From NCBI RefSeq assembly GCF_000931935.2, contig NZ_AZAC01000078.1:1-64000 (forward strand): DNA of 64,000 nucleotides, read 5' to 3'. This document shows positions 8,942 to 18,939 of this stretch, in pieces. Made by a program: the position numbers and the translations under genes. Positions within the stretch are counted from its first letter, which is position 1. Each line of letters starts with the position of its first letter. The notes below the pieces were generated by a model, which was not told the origin of the DNA, did no database searches, and worked only from the letters and a program-made list of their open reading frames with translations. The DNA comes from Dethiosulfatarculus sandiegensis (GTDB lineage Bacteria; Desulfobacterota; Desulfarculia; Desulfarculales; Desulfarculaceae).

Positions 8942-10360
8942 ATGAACCCGCCTAAAAACAGCATCCTGATAATCGACGATGAAAAGATGCTCTGCAAGGC
9001 CTGCCAACTGGTCTTGTCCGAGGAAGGTTATGCGGTGGAGGCCAAATCCACGGGCACAGACGGACTGGCCGCCGCCCTGGAAGACAACTATGACGTGATC
9101 CTTTTGGATATGAAAATGCCGGATCTGGACGGGATGGAAGTTCTAAACACCCTGCGTAAAGAAAAACCCGGACAATTTATCATTATCATAACCGGATACT
9201 CCACAGTGCAAAACGCTGTGGATGCCATGAAACAAGGGGCCTTTGATTATCTGGCCAAGCCGTTTTTAGATGACGAACTTCTGTTATCCGTCAAAAAAGC
9301 CGTTGATAAGAAAAACTTGATCGATGAAAACATAGCCCTTCGCAAAGAGCTGTCAGACAGTTTCCGAAGCGATAAAATAATCGGCGACAGCCCGGCTATC
9401 CTCCGGGTTTTTGAAAAGGTGAGAAAGGTGGCCCTCACCGACAGCACTGTGCTGATCTACGGCGAAAGCGGAACCGGCAAGGAGCTCTTTGCCCGTGCGA
9501 TTCACGCTCACAGCGGGAGGGCGGCCAAGCAATTCGTGGCTGTGGATTGCAGCACCTTTTCTTCCAGCATTTTGGAAAGCGAGCTCTTTGGGCATGTAAA
9601 GGGGGCGTTTACCGGTGCAGAGCACGATAAAGCCGGCATCTTTGAGTTAGCTCAGTCCGGCACCCTTTTTTTAGACGATGTGGCGAATATAAACCTGGAT
9701 ATCCAGGCAAAGTTGCTGAGGGTGTTGGAGGCCAGGGAATATAAGCCTGTGGGCGCTGGTTTCTTTAAAAAAAGTGATGTCCGCATCCTGGCCGCAACCA
9801 ACAAGAACTTGGCTGCAATGGTGGAACAGGGCGCTTTTCGCGAGGACCTGTTCTATCGCCTGAACGTTTTTCCCATCTCTCTGCCGCCTTTGCGGGAACG
9901 CAAGGGAGATATCCCCAAACTGGTCTATCATTACCTCAGGCATTTTTGCCAGAAGACCGGCAAACATATAGACGGCTTTACCGAGGACGCCCTTGAGGTG
10001 CTGATAAATTACGAGTGGTCCGGCAACGTGCGCCAACTCAAGAACATCATCGAACGCCTGGTTATAATGTCCGAAGGCGGAATTATGGATATCATCCAGT
10101 TGACCTCCCACATGGGGGCGCAACTGCCTTATATGAATAACAGTGTCCCGGAAACCTTAAGCGAGCTAAAGGCCTTGAAAAAAAGCCTTTTGGAAAACAC
10201 CTTTGGCCGCATAGAAAAGGCTTTTCTGATCAAGGCCTTAAAAGCGAAACAAGGCAATATAACCAAAGCGGCGAAAAAAGTGGGCATGCATCGCTCCAAC
10301 TTCAGCGCCCTGATGAAAAAACACAAACTTGTATACCGGGAAAAGGGCGAAAAGCCTTAA
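8942..10360 (+). CDS. NtrC-family sigma54-dependent response regulator
   Basis: A 472-residue activator with all three domains: receiver (residues 1-120, phosphoacceptor Asp56), AAA+ sigma54-interaction domain (Walker A GESGTGKE at 174-181; intact GAFTGA loop at 221-226; Walker B TLFLDDV; WSGNVRQL), and a C-terminal Fis-type helix-turn-helix (GNITKAAKKVGMHRSNFSALM). The intact GAFTGA loop means it can contact sigma54. The ATG at 8942 lies 5 nt after the kinase stop; an alternative GTG at 8933 overlaps it. Its likely target is the -24/-12 promoter at 7343..7358, which drives the fdh operon. Confidence 0.92.
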   Translation: MNPPKNSILIIDDEKMLCKACQLVLSEEGYAVEAKSTGTDGLAAALEDNYDVILLDMKMPDLDGMEVLNTLRKEKPGQFIIIITGYSTVQNAVDAMKQGAFDYLAKPFLDDELLLSVKKAVDKKNLIDENIALRKELSDSFRSDKIIGDSPAILRVFEKVRKVALTDSTVLIYGESGTGKELFARAIHAHSGRAAKQFVAVDCSTFSSSILESELFGHVKGAFTGAEHDKAGIFELAQSGTLFLDDVANINLDIQAKLLRVLEAREYKPVGAGFFKKSDVRILAATNKNLAAMVEQGAFREDLFYRLNVFPISLPPLRERKGDIPKLVYHYLRHFCQKTGKHIDGFTEDALEVLINYEWSGNVRQLKNIIERLVIMSEGGIMDIIQLTSHMGAQLPYMNNSVPETLSELKALKKSLLENTFGRIEKAFLIKALKAKQGNITKAAKKVGMHRSNFSALMKKHKLVYREKGEKP

Positions 10361-10517
10361 AGCCGGTATAAAGACTAAAGTACGCAACCTACCCTTTTAC
10401 CTGTCAACCATGCGAACGAGGCAAAACCCGCGAGGCCCCATATGCGGCCCAGGATTCTTGCCTGTATCACCCTGCTTTCAAGCCGCCCAGTGTATAGGGG
10501 AACGCTTTTCTTAACTT

Positions 10518-11405
10518 TCACCCAACATTGAAAAACCCCTGCTCCTCGGCGATTTGTTTAATTATCTCCAAGCCATCCCTCGCCCCTGGGCGGGGAAAGG
10601 AATGGGTTATCATGTAGGTGATCCGGTCGGGAGGCGGAGGGGTTAATCTGTAATAAGCCATATCGGTTTTCCATTTATAGGAGTTCATCACAGATTCCGG
10701 AACCAGCACCCAATTTTCCGGGCCTTCGATTAAATCCCGAGCCAGCTCTACCGAATCGAGTTCAATCTCAGACTTGCGGGCAGGCCCCCAAGTCTGGTCA
10801 TGCCATATGTGATGTCCCGGGCCCCAATTAATATAGAGTTCGTGTCTGGGATCAAGCTGCCCGGCCTGCAGTTTCGATGAAGCAAAAACGCCATCCTGCA
10901 TTTTGGCGACCATCATTTTCTCTTTGTAAAAAGGCGTAACCTCGACATTCTGCAAGTTTTTCTCCTGCAGTACAAAAGCCACATCCAATTCCCGGCGTTC
11001 AATCTTGTCATATAACTCAACGGATCTGGTGGTGAATATCCTTAAATACACGGGCGGATCATGGGCCCTTAGCGCCCTGTACAAGTCCGGCATAACGTGC
11101 TTGCTCAAGCTGTCCACACAGCCTAAACGCAATGAAACCGCCAACACACCGGATGAAAACTGGTGAAGCTTACGCTGAAGGCGGTTCCAGCGTTCCGCAA
11201 TCGGCAAGAACCTTTCTCCGGCCAGGGTCAATTCACAACTTCTCACCCCTTTTTGGCGATCAACCAAGGTTATGCCCAACTGCTCTTCCAGATCCTTCAG
11301 CCTGCGGCTGACCGCGGTCTGGGAGATATGCAAAAGTTCAGAGGCCTTGGAAAGGCTGCGGCTGGAAGCCACGGCGAAAAACGCCTCAATTCCCCTGTCA
11401 TACAT
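10518..11405 (-). CDS. LysR-family transcriptional regulator
   Basis: A 295-residue LysR-type regulator. The N-terminal winged helix-turn-helix has the typical FFAVASSRSLSKASELLHISQTAVSRRLKDLEEQLG pattern spanning residues 9-43, followed by a periplasmic-binding-protein-like effector domain. It is divergent from the RraA-like/TRAP operon and separated from it by 193 bp, so it most likely regulates that operon in response to the transported carboxylate or its product (inference from arrangement). Confidence 0.88.
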   Translation of the reverse strand: MYDRGIEAFFAVASSRSLSKASELLHISQTAVSRRLKDLEEQLGITLVDRQKGVRSCELTLAGERFLPIAERWNRLQRKLHQFSSGVLAVSLRLGCVDSLSKHVMPDLYRALRAHDPPVYLRIFTTRSVELYDKIERRELDVAFVLQEKNLQNVEVTPFYKEKMMVAKMQDGVFASSKLQAGQLDPRHELYINWGPGHHIWHDQTWGPARKSEIELDSVELARDLIEGPENWVLVPESVMNSYKWKTDMAYYRLTPPPPDRITYMITHSFPRPGARDGLEIIKQIAEEQGFFNVG

Positions 11406-11437
11406 AACAAGCGTCCTTAATATGCAATTTAATCATA

Positions 11438-11467
11438 TTATATCAAAAATAAATACGTTTTATATCA
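11438..11467. promoter_or_regulatory. Candidate LysR operator: two TTATATCA direct repeats
   Basis: Two exact copies of TTATATCA (11438..11445 and 11460..11467) lie 22 bp apart, two helical turns, in the 193-bp divergent region between the LysR gene and the RraA-like gene. This face-of-helix spacing suits a LysR dimer or tetramer site. The sequence is AT-rich, so chance repetition cannot be excluded. Confidence 0.4.
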
Positions 11468-11598
11468 ATATTCAGTTTTGCTAGCATGGCTTCAGTTAAT
11501 GAACCTGCCGGGCAACGCCATTAGCTTGCCTAAGCAACTTAGGGAAAACCACTACTAAAAAAATAAACGGCAATAAACCTGCCAAGGAGCAGCATTTC

Positions 11599-12225
11599 AT
11601 GGTTGATGCAGAGACAATCAACGGATTGGCGGCATTAGATTCAGCCACCATATATGAAGCACAGGGCGGCGTCGGCGCTTTGCCCATATATATTAGGCCA
11701 CTATTTCCTTGGATGAAGCTGTGTGGCCCGGCATTCCCGGTATTATCCTGCGGAGGCGACAACCTCATGGCCCATGCCGCAGCAGCCCAAGCCGGCCCCG
11801 GCGACATCCTGGTCATCGGCACCGGGCACTATCTGGCCGGAGGCCTTTGGGGAGACATCCTGACGCTCGCCGCCCAGAAAAGGGGAATCGCAGGCTTGTT
11901 GACCGATGGCTGTGTAAGGGATTCCAACACCATAAACGAAATGAAATTTCCTGTTTTTTCGGCAGGGGTTTTCATGGGAGGCACCACCAAAAAGAACAAG
12001 GGAACCATGAATCAGTCCATCAAGCTTGGTGGAGTCATGATCTCCCCCGGCGATATCATTGTGGCCGACAGTGACGGGGCGGTGGTGGTTGCGGCTGAAA
12101 AGGCAAGCGATGTCCTCAAAGCCGCCCTGGCCCGGGAAGCTGAAGAGGAAGAAAAGCGCCGGAAAATAGAATCCGGGGTCAGCACCTTGGATCTGTTTAA
12201 TCTGAGACCGATTCTGGATGCATAA
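11599..12225 (+). CDS. RraA-like / HMG-CHA aldolase-family protein
   Basis: A 208-residue member of the RraA/class II HMG-CHA aldolase family. The metal/substrate signature is visible: GDILTLAAQKRGIAGLLTDG then CVRD, matching the G-x20-R-D pattern that separates the aldolases (4-hydroxy-4-methyl-2-oxoglutarate or 4-carboxy-4-hydroxy-2-oxoadipate lyases and oxaloacetate decarboxylases) from true RNase E inhibitors. As the first gene before a TAXI-TRAP transporter, a catabolic lyase or decarboxylase role on an imported carboxylic acid is more likely than RNA regulation. The exact substrate cannot be told. The C-terminus is charged and helical (EEEEKRRKIESG). Confidence 0.8.
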   Translation: MVDAETINGLAALDSATIYEAQGGVGALPIYIRPLFPWMKLCGPAFPVLSCGGDNLMAHAAAAQAGPGDILVIGTGHYLAGGLWGDILTLAAQKRGIAGLLTDGCVRDSNTINEMKFPVFSAGVFMGGTTKKNKGTMNQSIKLGGVMISPGDIIVADSDGAVVVAAEKASDVLKAALAREAEEEEKRRKIESGVSTLDLFNLRPILDA

Positions 12226-12312
12226 CCTTAACCACTAACCGCGACAAAACGGTTTACTTTGTGATCTTATGTAATTTTTTTTAATTTAATATACCGATAA
12301 AAGGAGAGAGAC

Positions 12313-13347
12313 ATGAGATTTAAGGACTATGTGCTGAGCCTGGCTCTGGTGGCCGCTTTGATCATGGCCCCCATGGCCGGTACTCAGGCCATGGCTGCAG
12401 ACACCACAGACTGGCGTATGGGTTCCGGCAAAATGGGCTCTTTCGGGTATGCCACTGCGGCCTCTGTGGCAAAGGTTGCGGGTAAATACAGCAAAAATCT
12501 CCGCTTTTCCGTATCGCCGACCCAGGGCAGTACAGCCAGCATGAAACTCTTCGGCAAAGGTGATGTGGATTCGTGCTATGCCTCCAATTTCCAGCTTTGG
12601 CAAGCCCTGCACAATGAGGGCCCTTTTGCCAAAAAGACCTTGCAGCGAAAAGTTTATCAAACCATCTACACCTACACTGCCGAATACTCGGTAATGACCC
12701 TTAAGAAAAGGGACGACATCAAGACCATATCCGACCTGAAGGGCAAAAAGGTCTTCATGTACCCGGCAGCCACCGGCCCCCATGATTTGTATAAAAAGGT
12801 TTTCAAGATTCTGGGCATGGTGGACCAGGTCAAGCATGTGGAAATCAGCCTGATGCAGGCTCCGGACCTGTTGAAATCCGGGGTGGTGGACGCCGTGGTC
12901 ACTTGCAGCGTTGCCCAGCTCACCCCCAATGCCTACACCGAAAACCTGGTCACCCGTTCCGATCTCAAGATTATCAATTTCAACGCCGAAGAAGAAGAGA
13001 AGCTGAAAAAGGGCGGAGTGGTGATGGTGAACTATGATCCCAAAGCGGTTTTTGGTAAAAAATTAGGGGTGGATGCTGTTATCTGCCCTTCCATAGTGTT
13101 CGGATACCAGACCGGCCCCAACATGTCTGCTGATAATGTGTACAACTTCGTCAAATCGCTTATGGAACACACCGGCGAGCTGGTGAAGGTCAGCAAAGGC
13201 TTCAAGGGGATGCAAAAGGGTGGACTTGAGTTCCAGACAGCGGTCATCAACTCCATCCCCGATGTTCCGGTTCATGCCGGTCTGGCTCGTTATCTAAAAG
13301 AAAAAGGCGTTTGGAACGACGCCTGGAAGGTTGGCGCTGACAAATAA
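12313..13347 (+). CDS. TAXI-type TRAP transporter solute-binding protein
   Basis: A 344-residue periplasmic receptor. A Sec signal peptide (about 1-28, ending QAMA-AD) precedes a TAXI-family binding fold with the early motif WRMGSGKMGSFGYATAASVAKV and later ISDLKGKKVFMYP. TAXI proteins deliver small carboxylates or amino acids to a fused TRAP permease, which is the next gene (111-bp gap). A strong Shine-Dalgarno sequence (AGGAGAGA) precedes the ATG. The ligand is unknown; the neighbouring aldolase-like gene suggests a hydroxy- or oxo-dicarboxylate. Confidence 0.88.
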   Translation: MRFKDYVLSLALVAALIMAPMAGTQAMAADTTDWRMGSGKMGSFGYATAASVAKVAGKYSKNLRFSVSPTQGSTASMKLFGKGDVDSCYASNFQLWQALHNEGPFAKKTLQRKVYQTIYTYTAEYSVMTLKKRDDIKTISDLKGKKVFMYPAATGPHDLYKKVFKILGMVDQVKHVEISLMQAPDLLKSGVVDAVVTCSVAQLTPNAYTENLVTRSDLKIINFNAEEEEKLKKGGVVMVNYDPKAVFGKKLGVDAVICPSIVFGYQTGPNMSADNVYNFVKSLMEHTGELVKVSKGFKGMQKGGLEFQTAVINSIPDVPVHAGLARYLKEKGVWNDAWKVGADK

Positions 13348-13458
13348 GCGGAAAACCACTATCCCCGGACTTCCATAATTGTCCGGGGATAGACAAACCA
13401 CCTGCCGAAAATTTGTTTATTGCAAAATTTTTAAAAACCTTTTAAGGACGCTTCTAAT

Positions 13459-15396
13459 ATGAGCGGGACACAAAAAGCAAATAGAAATTTTTTAACGCTG
13501 GCAGCGAATATTTGCGCCTTAATCTTTGTCGGTTTGGTGGTTAACTACACCATTACCGGGTTTGAAGGCCGCATCCGTCTAACTACCGTCCTTGTGCCCC
13601 TCAGTCTGATCATACATCTTTTGTATCAGGGTAAAACCGTACGTGCAGGCTTGGGCGACTCCGCGAACCGGGTTTTATTTACAACCTTGTTGGCATTATC
13701 TTTTCTGTCTTTATTCTATCTTTGGTTTAACTATAACAGCCTGATCTATGAACGGGCCGGTGACTTCACCGACCTGGACTTTGGCATTGGCCTGCTTTCC
13801 TTTCTGGTAATAGCGGAAGTAGTCAGAAAAGATCACGGCAACATAATTCTGTACATCATCGGCTTTTTCATCCTGTACAGCCTGTTCGGCAACTACCTGC
13901 CGGGCTTTCTGCATCATGGCGGCATCTCGATCTCACGGTTGATAAGCAGCGCCTCGGTAGAGATGAACCAGGGAATCTGGGGGCTCTTGCCGCAGGTGGG
14001 CTGCACCTGGATAACCATATTCGTGTTGCTCGCCTCCATAGCGGAAGGCTTCGGTTGTCTGGATGTGCTGATGAAAATATGTCAGGTGATCCCCCGCTAC
14101 GCCCGTTACGGGGTTCCCCAGACCGCCGTGGTTTCAAGCCTTATAATCGGTGGTTTCAGCGGCAGCGCCGCAGCCAACGTGGCGGCCACCGGCGCTTTCA
14201 CCATTCCACTTATGAAGCGTCATGGACTGCCCGGCTCCATAGCCGGGGCCATCGAAGCGGTGATCTCCACCGGAGGCCAGGTTATGCCTCCCATTATGGG
14301 CGCCGGGGTGTTTTTGATGGTGGAGTTTTTGGGTGTACGCTACTTTGATTTAATGCTGGTGGGCATAGTGCCGGGGTTGCTTTTCTTTGGCGCAACCGCC
14401 CTAAGCGTCTACTTCCTTTCCCGCAAGCATCTGACCTTTGATGCAAACGAAGATTTAAGCAAGTTCAAGGTAACCTGGGCCGACATAGTCAAGATACTTC
14501 CCCTGGTCACCGCAGTGGCGGTGCTCATCTTCATGCTGGGATATCTGATGATGGGCATCATGATCTCCGGCCTGGCGGCGACTATTGCCCTGCTGGCGGG
14601 TCAGGCTGTTTTGGGAGGCATATTCTGGCTCAAAAAAAAGCCCGAAATGTTAAAGGCATACCCCAGGCAACTGTTCAAGGGACTCATCATGGGCGTTAAG
14701 GGATCGGTGAGCCTGATCCTGCTTTTAAGCCTCATGGGCGTGATAGTCGCGGTGCTTAACGTATCCGGCCTGACCTTAAAGATAACCACCACTCTGACCG
14801 AAACCGCGGGCAGCAACTTCGGGGTGCTGATCCTCTTTGTCACCCTGGTATGCATGCTTTTTGGAATGGGTGTCCCCACTGTGGCGGCTTACCTGATGGT
14901 GGCCATCATGGCCGCCCCGGCCCTGGAGGAATTCGGCATCCAACCGCTGGTCTCCCATTTCTTTGTGTTCTATATCGCCATCCTGTCCGGGCTGACTCCG
15001 CCGGTGGCCCTGAACGCGGCGGTGGCCTGCAAAATCTCCAAGGCTCCTTTTTGGAGCACTGCCTGGCAATCGCTTAAGCTGGGAATCCCTCTCTTTATAT
15101 TGCCGGTGCTCTTTCTGTTCCATCCTGACCTGCTGGCAGGCAGCACAGCCGCCTTATACCCCATGCTCATAGTGGGCTTAGGGCTGGCAGGCATCATATT
15201 CGCCATATACGGATTAGACACAACCCCGTTGGGCTATGCCAGGCGCTGTGCGGAATTTGTGCTGGCTGTAACCGTACTTCTCATGACGGGCCACAGCGCC
15301 GTATTCTGGGTGGCCATGGCCGCCATGCTGGCGCTTTGCACCTATGATTTACATGTCTTACGCTCCGCGCCAAAACTCAAAAGACAAGTGGCGTGA
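13459..15396 (+). CDS. TRAP transporter permease, fused small and large membrane subunits (4TM/12TM)
   Basis: A 645-residue integral inner-membrane protein with about 16-18 hydrophobic segments. The N-terminal part corresponds to the DctQ-like small subunit and the remainder to DctM, the usual fusion for TAXI systems. Conserved DctM-type stretches are visible (GGFSGSAAANVAATGAFTIP; STGGQVMPPIMGAGVFLM; LFGMGVPTVAAYLM; LSGLTPPVALNAAVA). With the TAXI protein upstream it forms a Na+-driven secondary uptake system. A hairpin terminator follows at 15416..15456. Confidence 0.92.
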   Translation: MSGTQKANRNFLTLAANICALIFVGLVVNYTITGFEGRIRLTTVLVPLSLIIHLLYQGKTVRAGLGDSANRVLFTTLLALSFLSLFYLWFNYNSLIYERAGDFTDLDFGIGLLSFLVIAEVVRKDHGNIILYIIGFFILYSLFGNYLPGFLHHGGISISRLISSASVEMNQGIWGLLPQVGCTWITIFVLLASIAEGFGCLDVLMKICQVIPRYARYGVPQTAVVSSLIIGGFSGSAAANVAATGAFTIPLMKRHGLPGSIAGAIEAVISTGGQVMPPIMGAGVFLMVEFLGVRYFDLMLVGIVPGLLFFGATALSVYFLSRKHLTFDANEDLSKFKVTWADIVKILPLVTAVAVLIFMLGYLMMGIMISGLAATIALLAGQAVLGGIFWLKKKPEMLKAYPRQLFKGLIMGVKGSVSLILLLSLMGVIVAVLNVSGLTLKITTTLTETAGSNFGVLILFVTLVCMLFGMGVPTVAAYLMVAIMAAPALEEFGIQPLVSHFFVFYIAILSGLTPPVALNAAVACKISKAPFWSTAWQSLKLGIPLFILPVLFLFHPDLLAGSTAALYPMLIVGLGLAGIIFAIYGLDTTPLGYARRCAEFVLAVTVLLMTGHSAVFWVAMAAMLALCTYDLHVLRSAPKLKRQVA

Positions 15397-15415
15397 GATA
15401 TCTTTAATTTTCATG

Positions 15416-15456
15416 ACAAGGCGGTGGTCTTAATTGATTAAGGACCACCGCCTTGT
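15416..15456. terminator. Strong hairpin between convergent genes
   Basis: Arms ACAAGGCGGTGGTC...TTAA and TTAAGGACCACCGCCTTGT pair almost perfectly (one bulge) just after the TRAP permease stop. There is no long U-tract on either strand, but the stem is very stable and the flanking genes converge, so it probably ends transcription from both sides. Confidence 0.65.
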
Positions 15457-15568
15457 GCCTGAACAGCTCAAAAAAATATCGCACGGGTCAAACAAAGAAC
15501 TTTTGTCATCCTGAAGGGTTAATTGTTTAATAGCCCTGTTTTTCAAGCGTTTTATCTCTGGTTTTAAT

Positions 15569-17668
15569 CTAGAACCTATACGTCAGAGTGACGCCAATGC
15601 TTCTAGGTTCACCGTTCTGCGCCACACCTATGGCTTCGTTAGGATCTCCGTAATCAAAGGCTGAAGTATAGTAGGTTTCATCAAAGGTATTTTTGCACCA
15701 GAAAATCACATCGTAATTTTCCGATACATATCCAAGGCGGAGATTCAAAAGATAATAATCTTCAAGTTTTACATGATTACTGTTCTTCACATCACCGTAC
15801 ATCTCTCCTGTACCGAGAAGATCGGCCCTGAAAAACAGGCCCTTATCGTGGCTGTATTGAACACCTAGGTTGTAGGTGTATTCAGGCGTATTCGGCATTT
15901 TGTTTCCGGTATAGTCCGCAGAGCCTGCTTTCCACTCGTCTATTTCAGTATCCACATATCCAAAGGTTGCAAATATATCCAGCCCTTTGGCAGGCTTGGC
16001 CTTTAGTTCAAGCTCAATCCCTTTTGAGTGGGCTTCAACAGCATTATCAATAGAAGCCACTGCCCCGCCTGCCGTATATTCAGACACCTGTTTATCATTT
16101 ATGGTGATATAAAAAAGTGCTACATTGGCAATTAATCGTTTATCAAGCCAGCTTGTTTTAAACCCAATTTCATAGTTTAAGGTATATTCCGGATCATATA
16201 CGAAGCTTGCCGAATCAGTTGCTTGGGCGTAGTTATAACCTCCCTCAAGATACCCTTTGGCCACAGAGCCATAAACCATTGAATTTTCGTTCATATCATA
16301 CGCCAAAGCCAACTTGGGCAGCCATTGATGAAAATCACGATCCCTTTTGTATGATGCGGAAATATCGTTTCCGCTCCAATCCGACCCTTTGAGGTCCTGG
16401 TGTCCTTCAAGGTTGATAAAGTCGTATCTCAAACCACCCGTCAGGTGAAAGCGTTTAAGGAATGAATAGGTCATATTGAGGAATGCAGCGGCTCCCATTT
16501 TGTCGACCTGGGTATCCCTGATCTGAAACGCCTCAAATTTTGAAAAATAGATATCTGTTTCCTCTTTAAACCCGTATAACCCAAGCAGCCATTCAAGAGG
16601 GCCTGAATTATCTTTTGAAGAAATGCGGAACTCCTGACTCAGGAATTGATCATCATATTCCCAGTCATTTCTCCCGTAATCGACCAGCCCCACACCTGAT
16701 CCGAGAGTGGAAGAATTATTGTAATCCCGCCTCCCCGTGATTGACACAAAATCAAATATCTCTCCAAGGTACTTGGCTTTTAACACTTGACCTGAATTTT
16801 TCTGATCTAAATTTGACTCATAAAATCCACTAGTTTCGGTGTTGGTATTATTTTTAAGACCACCTTGGCTTGTAAAAACTCTATAAAGGCCCTGCTTATC
16901 GCTAAAATCAGATGCGTCCGCAATCAAGGACATTTCAAGGCGCTCAGTGGGGAGCCACCGGGCACAAGCCCTGAAGCTTGACCTGTCGATTTCAGCAGCA
17001 TCGTCTTTATCCAAACGGACATTTTTCATGAAACCGTCACTCATAATCCCCACACCGGCAACCCCCAAAAACAACTTATCTTCCACTATCGGGACATCTA
17101 TGTTCCCATTAAGTTGATATTTGGGAATAAACCCATGAGAAGTATCATAAAAACTATAACTGCCCTTTACGGAGCCTTTAAGCGTATTTCCAGGTTGCTT
17201 GGTTATAATGTTCAACACCCCGGATTCCGTGTTCCTCCCATACAAGGTGCCTTGTGGGCCTCGAAGCAATTCAACCCGCTCAACATTCAACAACTGTAAA
17301 TTGTGCATAAACAAAAGTGGATAATTTATGTCATCGACATAGACGCCGGTGGGGCTGACAGTGGCTCCATCAACAGAAGAAACGCCACGAACCACAATGA
17401 TGTTTTCCATGGTGGCTTCCTTGAAATAGACATTGGGGATATATCGCGTAACTTCGGGTGTACTTTCTATCCCGGCATCTTCAAGATCCATGGAATTAAA
17501 GGCATTCATGCTGATCGGTACTTTTTGCACATCCGCATCTTTTTTTTCTGCTGTCACCGTGATGGTATCCAGTCCTATAGGTTCACTTTCCTGTGCCCAT
17601 AACCGAGATGCCGTCATGAAAACAACAAGTACCAGCCCTAATGTCGCCATCTTTAATATGTTCTTCAT
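15569..17668 (-). CDS. TonB-dependent outer-membrane receptor (1)
   Basis: A 699-residue outer-membrane receptor. A Sec signal peptide (about 1-26, ending SRLWA-Q) is followed by a TonB box-like LDTITVTAEK, a plug domain (VPISMNAFNSMDLEDAGI; VERVELLRGPQGTLYGRNTESG) and a 22-strand-type beta-barrel ending SIGVTLTYRF with a C-terminal Phe. The frame is open to a GTG at 17674, but the ATG at 17668 starts a normal signal peptide. It resembles siderophore/iron-chelate receptors; the ligand is unknown. The upstream PchR-like AraC gene on the same strand is the likely regulator. Confidence 0.9.
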   Translation of the reverse strand: MKNILKMATLGLVLVVFMTASRLWAQESEPIGLDTITVTAEKKDADVQKVPISMNAFNSMDLEDAGIESTPEVTRYIPNVYFKEATMENIIVVRGVSSVDGATVSPTGVYVDDINYPLLFMHNLQLLNVERVELLRGPQGTLYGRNTESGVLNIITKQPGNTLKGSVKGSYSFYDTSHGFIPKYQLNGNIDVPIVEDKLFLGVAGVGIMSDGFMKNVRLDKDDAAEIDRSSFRACARWLPTERLEMSLIADASDFSDKQGLYRVFTSQGGLKNNTNTETSGFYESNLDQKNSGQVLKAKYLGEIFDFVSITGRRDYNNSSTLGSGVGLVDYGRNDWEYDDQFLSQEFRISSKDNSGPLEWLLGLYGFKEETDIYFSKFEAFQIRDTQVDKMGAAAFLNMTYSFLKRFHLTGGLRYDFINLEGHQDLKGSDWSGNDISASYKRDRDFHQWLPKLALAYDMNENSMVYGSVAKGYLEGGYNYAQATDSASFVYDPEYTLNYEIGFKTSWLDKRLIANVALFYITINDKQVSEYTAGGAVASIDNAVEAHSKGIELELKAKPAKGLDIFATFGYVDTEIDEWKAGSADYTGNKMPNTPEYTYNLGVQYSHDKGLFFRADLLGTGEMYGDVKNSNHVKLEDYYLLNLRLGYVSENYDVIFWCKNTFDETYYTSAFDYGDPNEAIGVAQNGEPRSIGVTLTYRF

Positions 17669-18024
17669 CTGCACCCGCCCAGTTATCAGATTTGGGATAT
17701 CTTATTTGGTAGTTAAAATTTTTTTAATTAATCTCAAATTATTGGCCGCAGCATAACAAGGCCGATCTTCAGAGGCTTTCACCCACGTACTTATTTTTAG
17801 CGGGTAAATACATTTTTAAAGATTAGGCTAATCAGGTCAGGTAAGGTGCGCCTGCCGGATTGCCTTCACACCTTGAGGGAATAGTGGTTTAAAAGGCTTG
17901 GTGCAGCTTACCGCGAAAAACCATTCTCAAGAGAGTGGGCTAGCCAAAAGCCGTTTCCACAATGACAGGATAAATCATTTACTTTAGATGAAGCGTTGCG
18001 GGGTAAGATGGCGTTTTTCAAACT
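17669..18024. other. Intergenic region upstream of TonB receptor 1
   Basis: AT-rich next to the receptor start, so probably holding its promoter. No clear terminator, repeat or RNA gene was found. Confidence 0.3.
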
Positions 18025-18939
18025 CTAGCCGGTATACCTGCTTGGAGGAACTCCGTAATATGCTCTGAAAACCTTGGAAAAATGACTCAGGCTGGCATAT
18101 CCAACAATCGAAGCTATCTCTGTGAGGCTTTTCTCCCTTTGGAAAAGAAGCTGCCTTGCACGTTTTAGGCGCATATCCCTCAAACAGGCTGCTGGTGTGG
18201 TTCCAAAAAGATAACTGAACCCATTGATCAACTTTGTCCTCGAAATGCCGACCATTCTGGCCAGCTCCGAAAGTTCGGGTGGATTTTCCATCCGGGATTT
18301 CAGCAAGTCTCTAGCAAAATGAAGGCGATCTACATCGTCCTTTTTCAGAGACAACAACACTCCGGTAGTTTTTTTACCGGAAGATGCCTCCAGTTCATCA
18401 AGCTTGCACGCTATCAGTTCCATGATCTTGGCTTCGACAAAATAGGCTGCCGCAATACCGTTTAAGGGGCAATAAAGCACCTGCATCATCAACTGCCGCA
18501 TCCGAGGTGTAATTCTGCCGGCAATTCTAAACGGATCAGTTACTTTGCCGCAGGCAAGCCTTCTTGCACATGACGGAAAAGCTCCTGGAGCAGACTCAAC
18601 CATTTCCCGCAAAATATCATTTGGGATATTGATAGACATCCGCCACACTGCCTCTTTTGATGATGTCTGAGAATATATTTTAGTTTCAGGGAGATAATAT
18701 ATGGCGCTTTCCCCGCCTCTGATTTCGATCTCATTTTTGAAACAAGAAATTCTGCTTCGGGTGAATCCGCTGACACAAAAACCAAACCCAAATACCGGCA
18801 TTTCATTCTCAAGGCTGGAAATAACGACATCGTCAAGAGAGTAATGCATGAGTTCCGCCCTGATACCCGAAGAAAGGGCAAATACCCTGTAAATGTCTAT
18901 CCGATCCGCTTCAGCCCTTGCATTTACTTCAAGATTCAA
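18025..18939 (-). CDS. AraC-family regulator, PchR-like (1)
   Basis: A 304-residue AraC/XylS regulator. The last 100 residues carry two helix-turn-helix motifs (PPELSELARMVGISRTKLINGF and LTEIASIVGYASLSHFSKVF) in the arrangement seen in PchR/YbtA-type siderophore regulators. The N-terminal 200 residues would bind an effector. The only reasonable start is TTG at 18939 with AAGGGG upstream; the first ATG in frame would remove about 30 residues. It lies upstream of and in the same direction as TonB receptor 1, a typical receptor-regulator pair. Confidence 0.83.
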   Translation of the reverse strand: MNLEVNARAEADRIDIYRVFALSSGIRAELMHYSLDDVVISSLENEMPVFGFGFCVSGFTRSRISCFKNEIEIRGGESAIYYLPETKIYSQTSSKEAVWRMSINIPNDILREMVESAPGAFPSCARRLACGKVTDPFRIAGRITPRMRQLMMQVLYCPLNGIAAAYFVEAKIMELIACKLDELEASSGKKTTGVLLSLKKDDVDRLHFARDLLKSRMENPPELSELARMVGISRTKLINGFSYLFGTTPAACLRDMRLKRARQLLFQREKSLTEIASIVGYASLSHFSKVFRAYYGVPPSRYTG

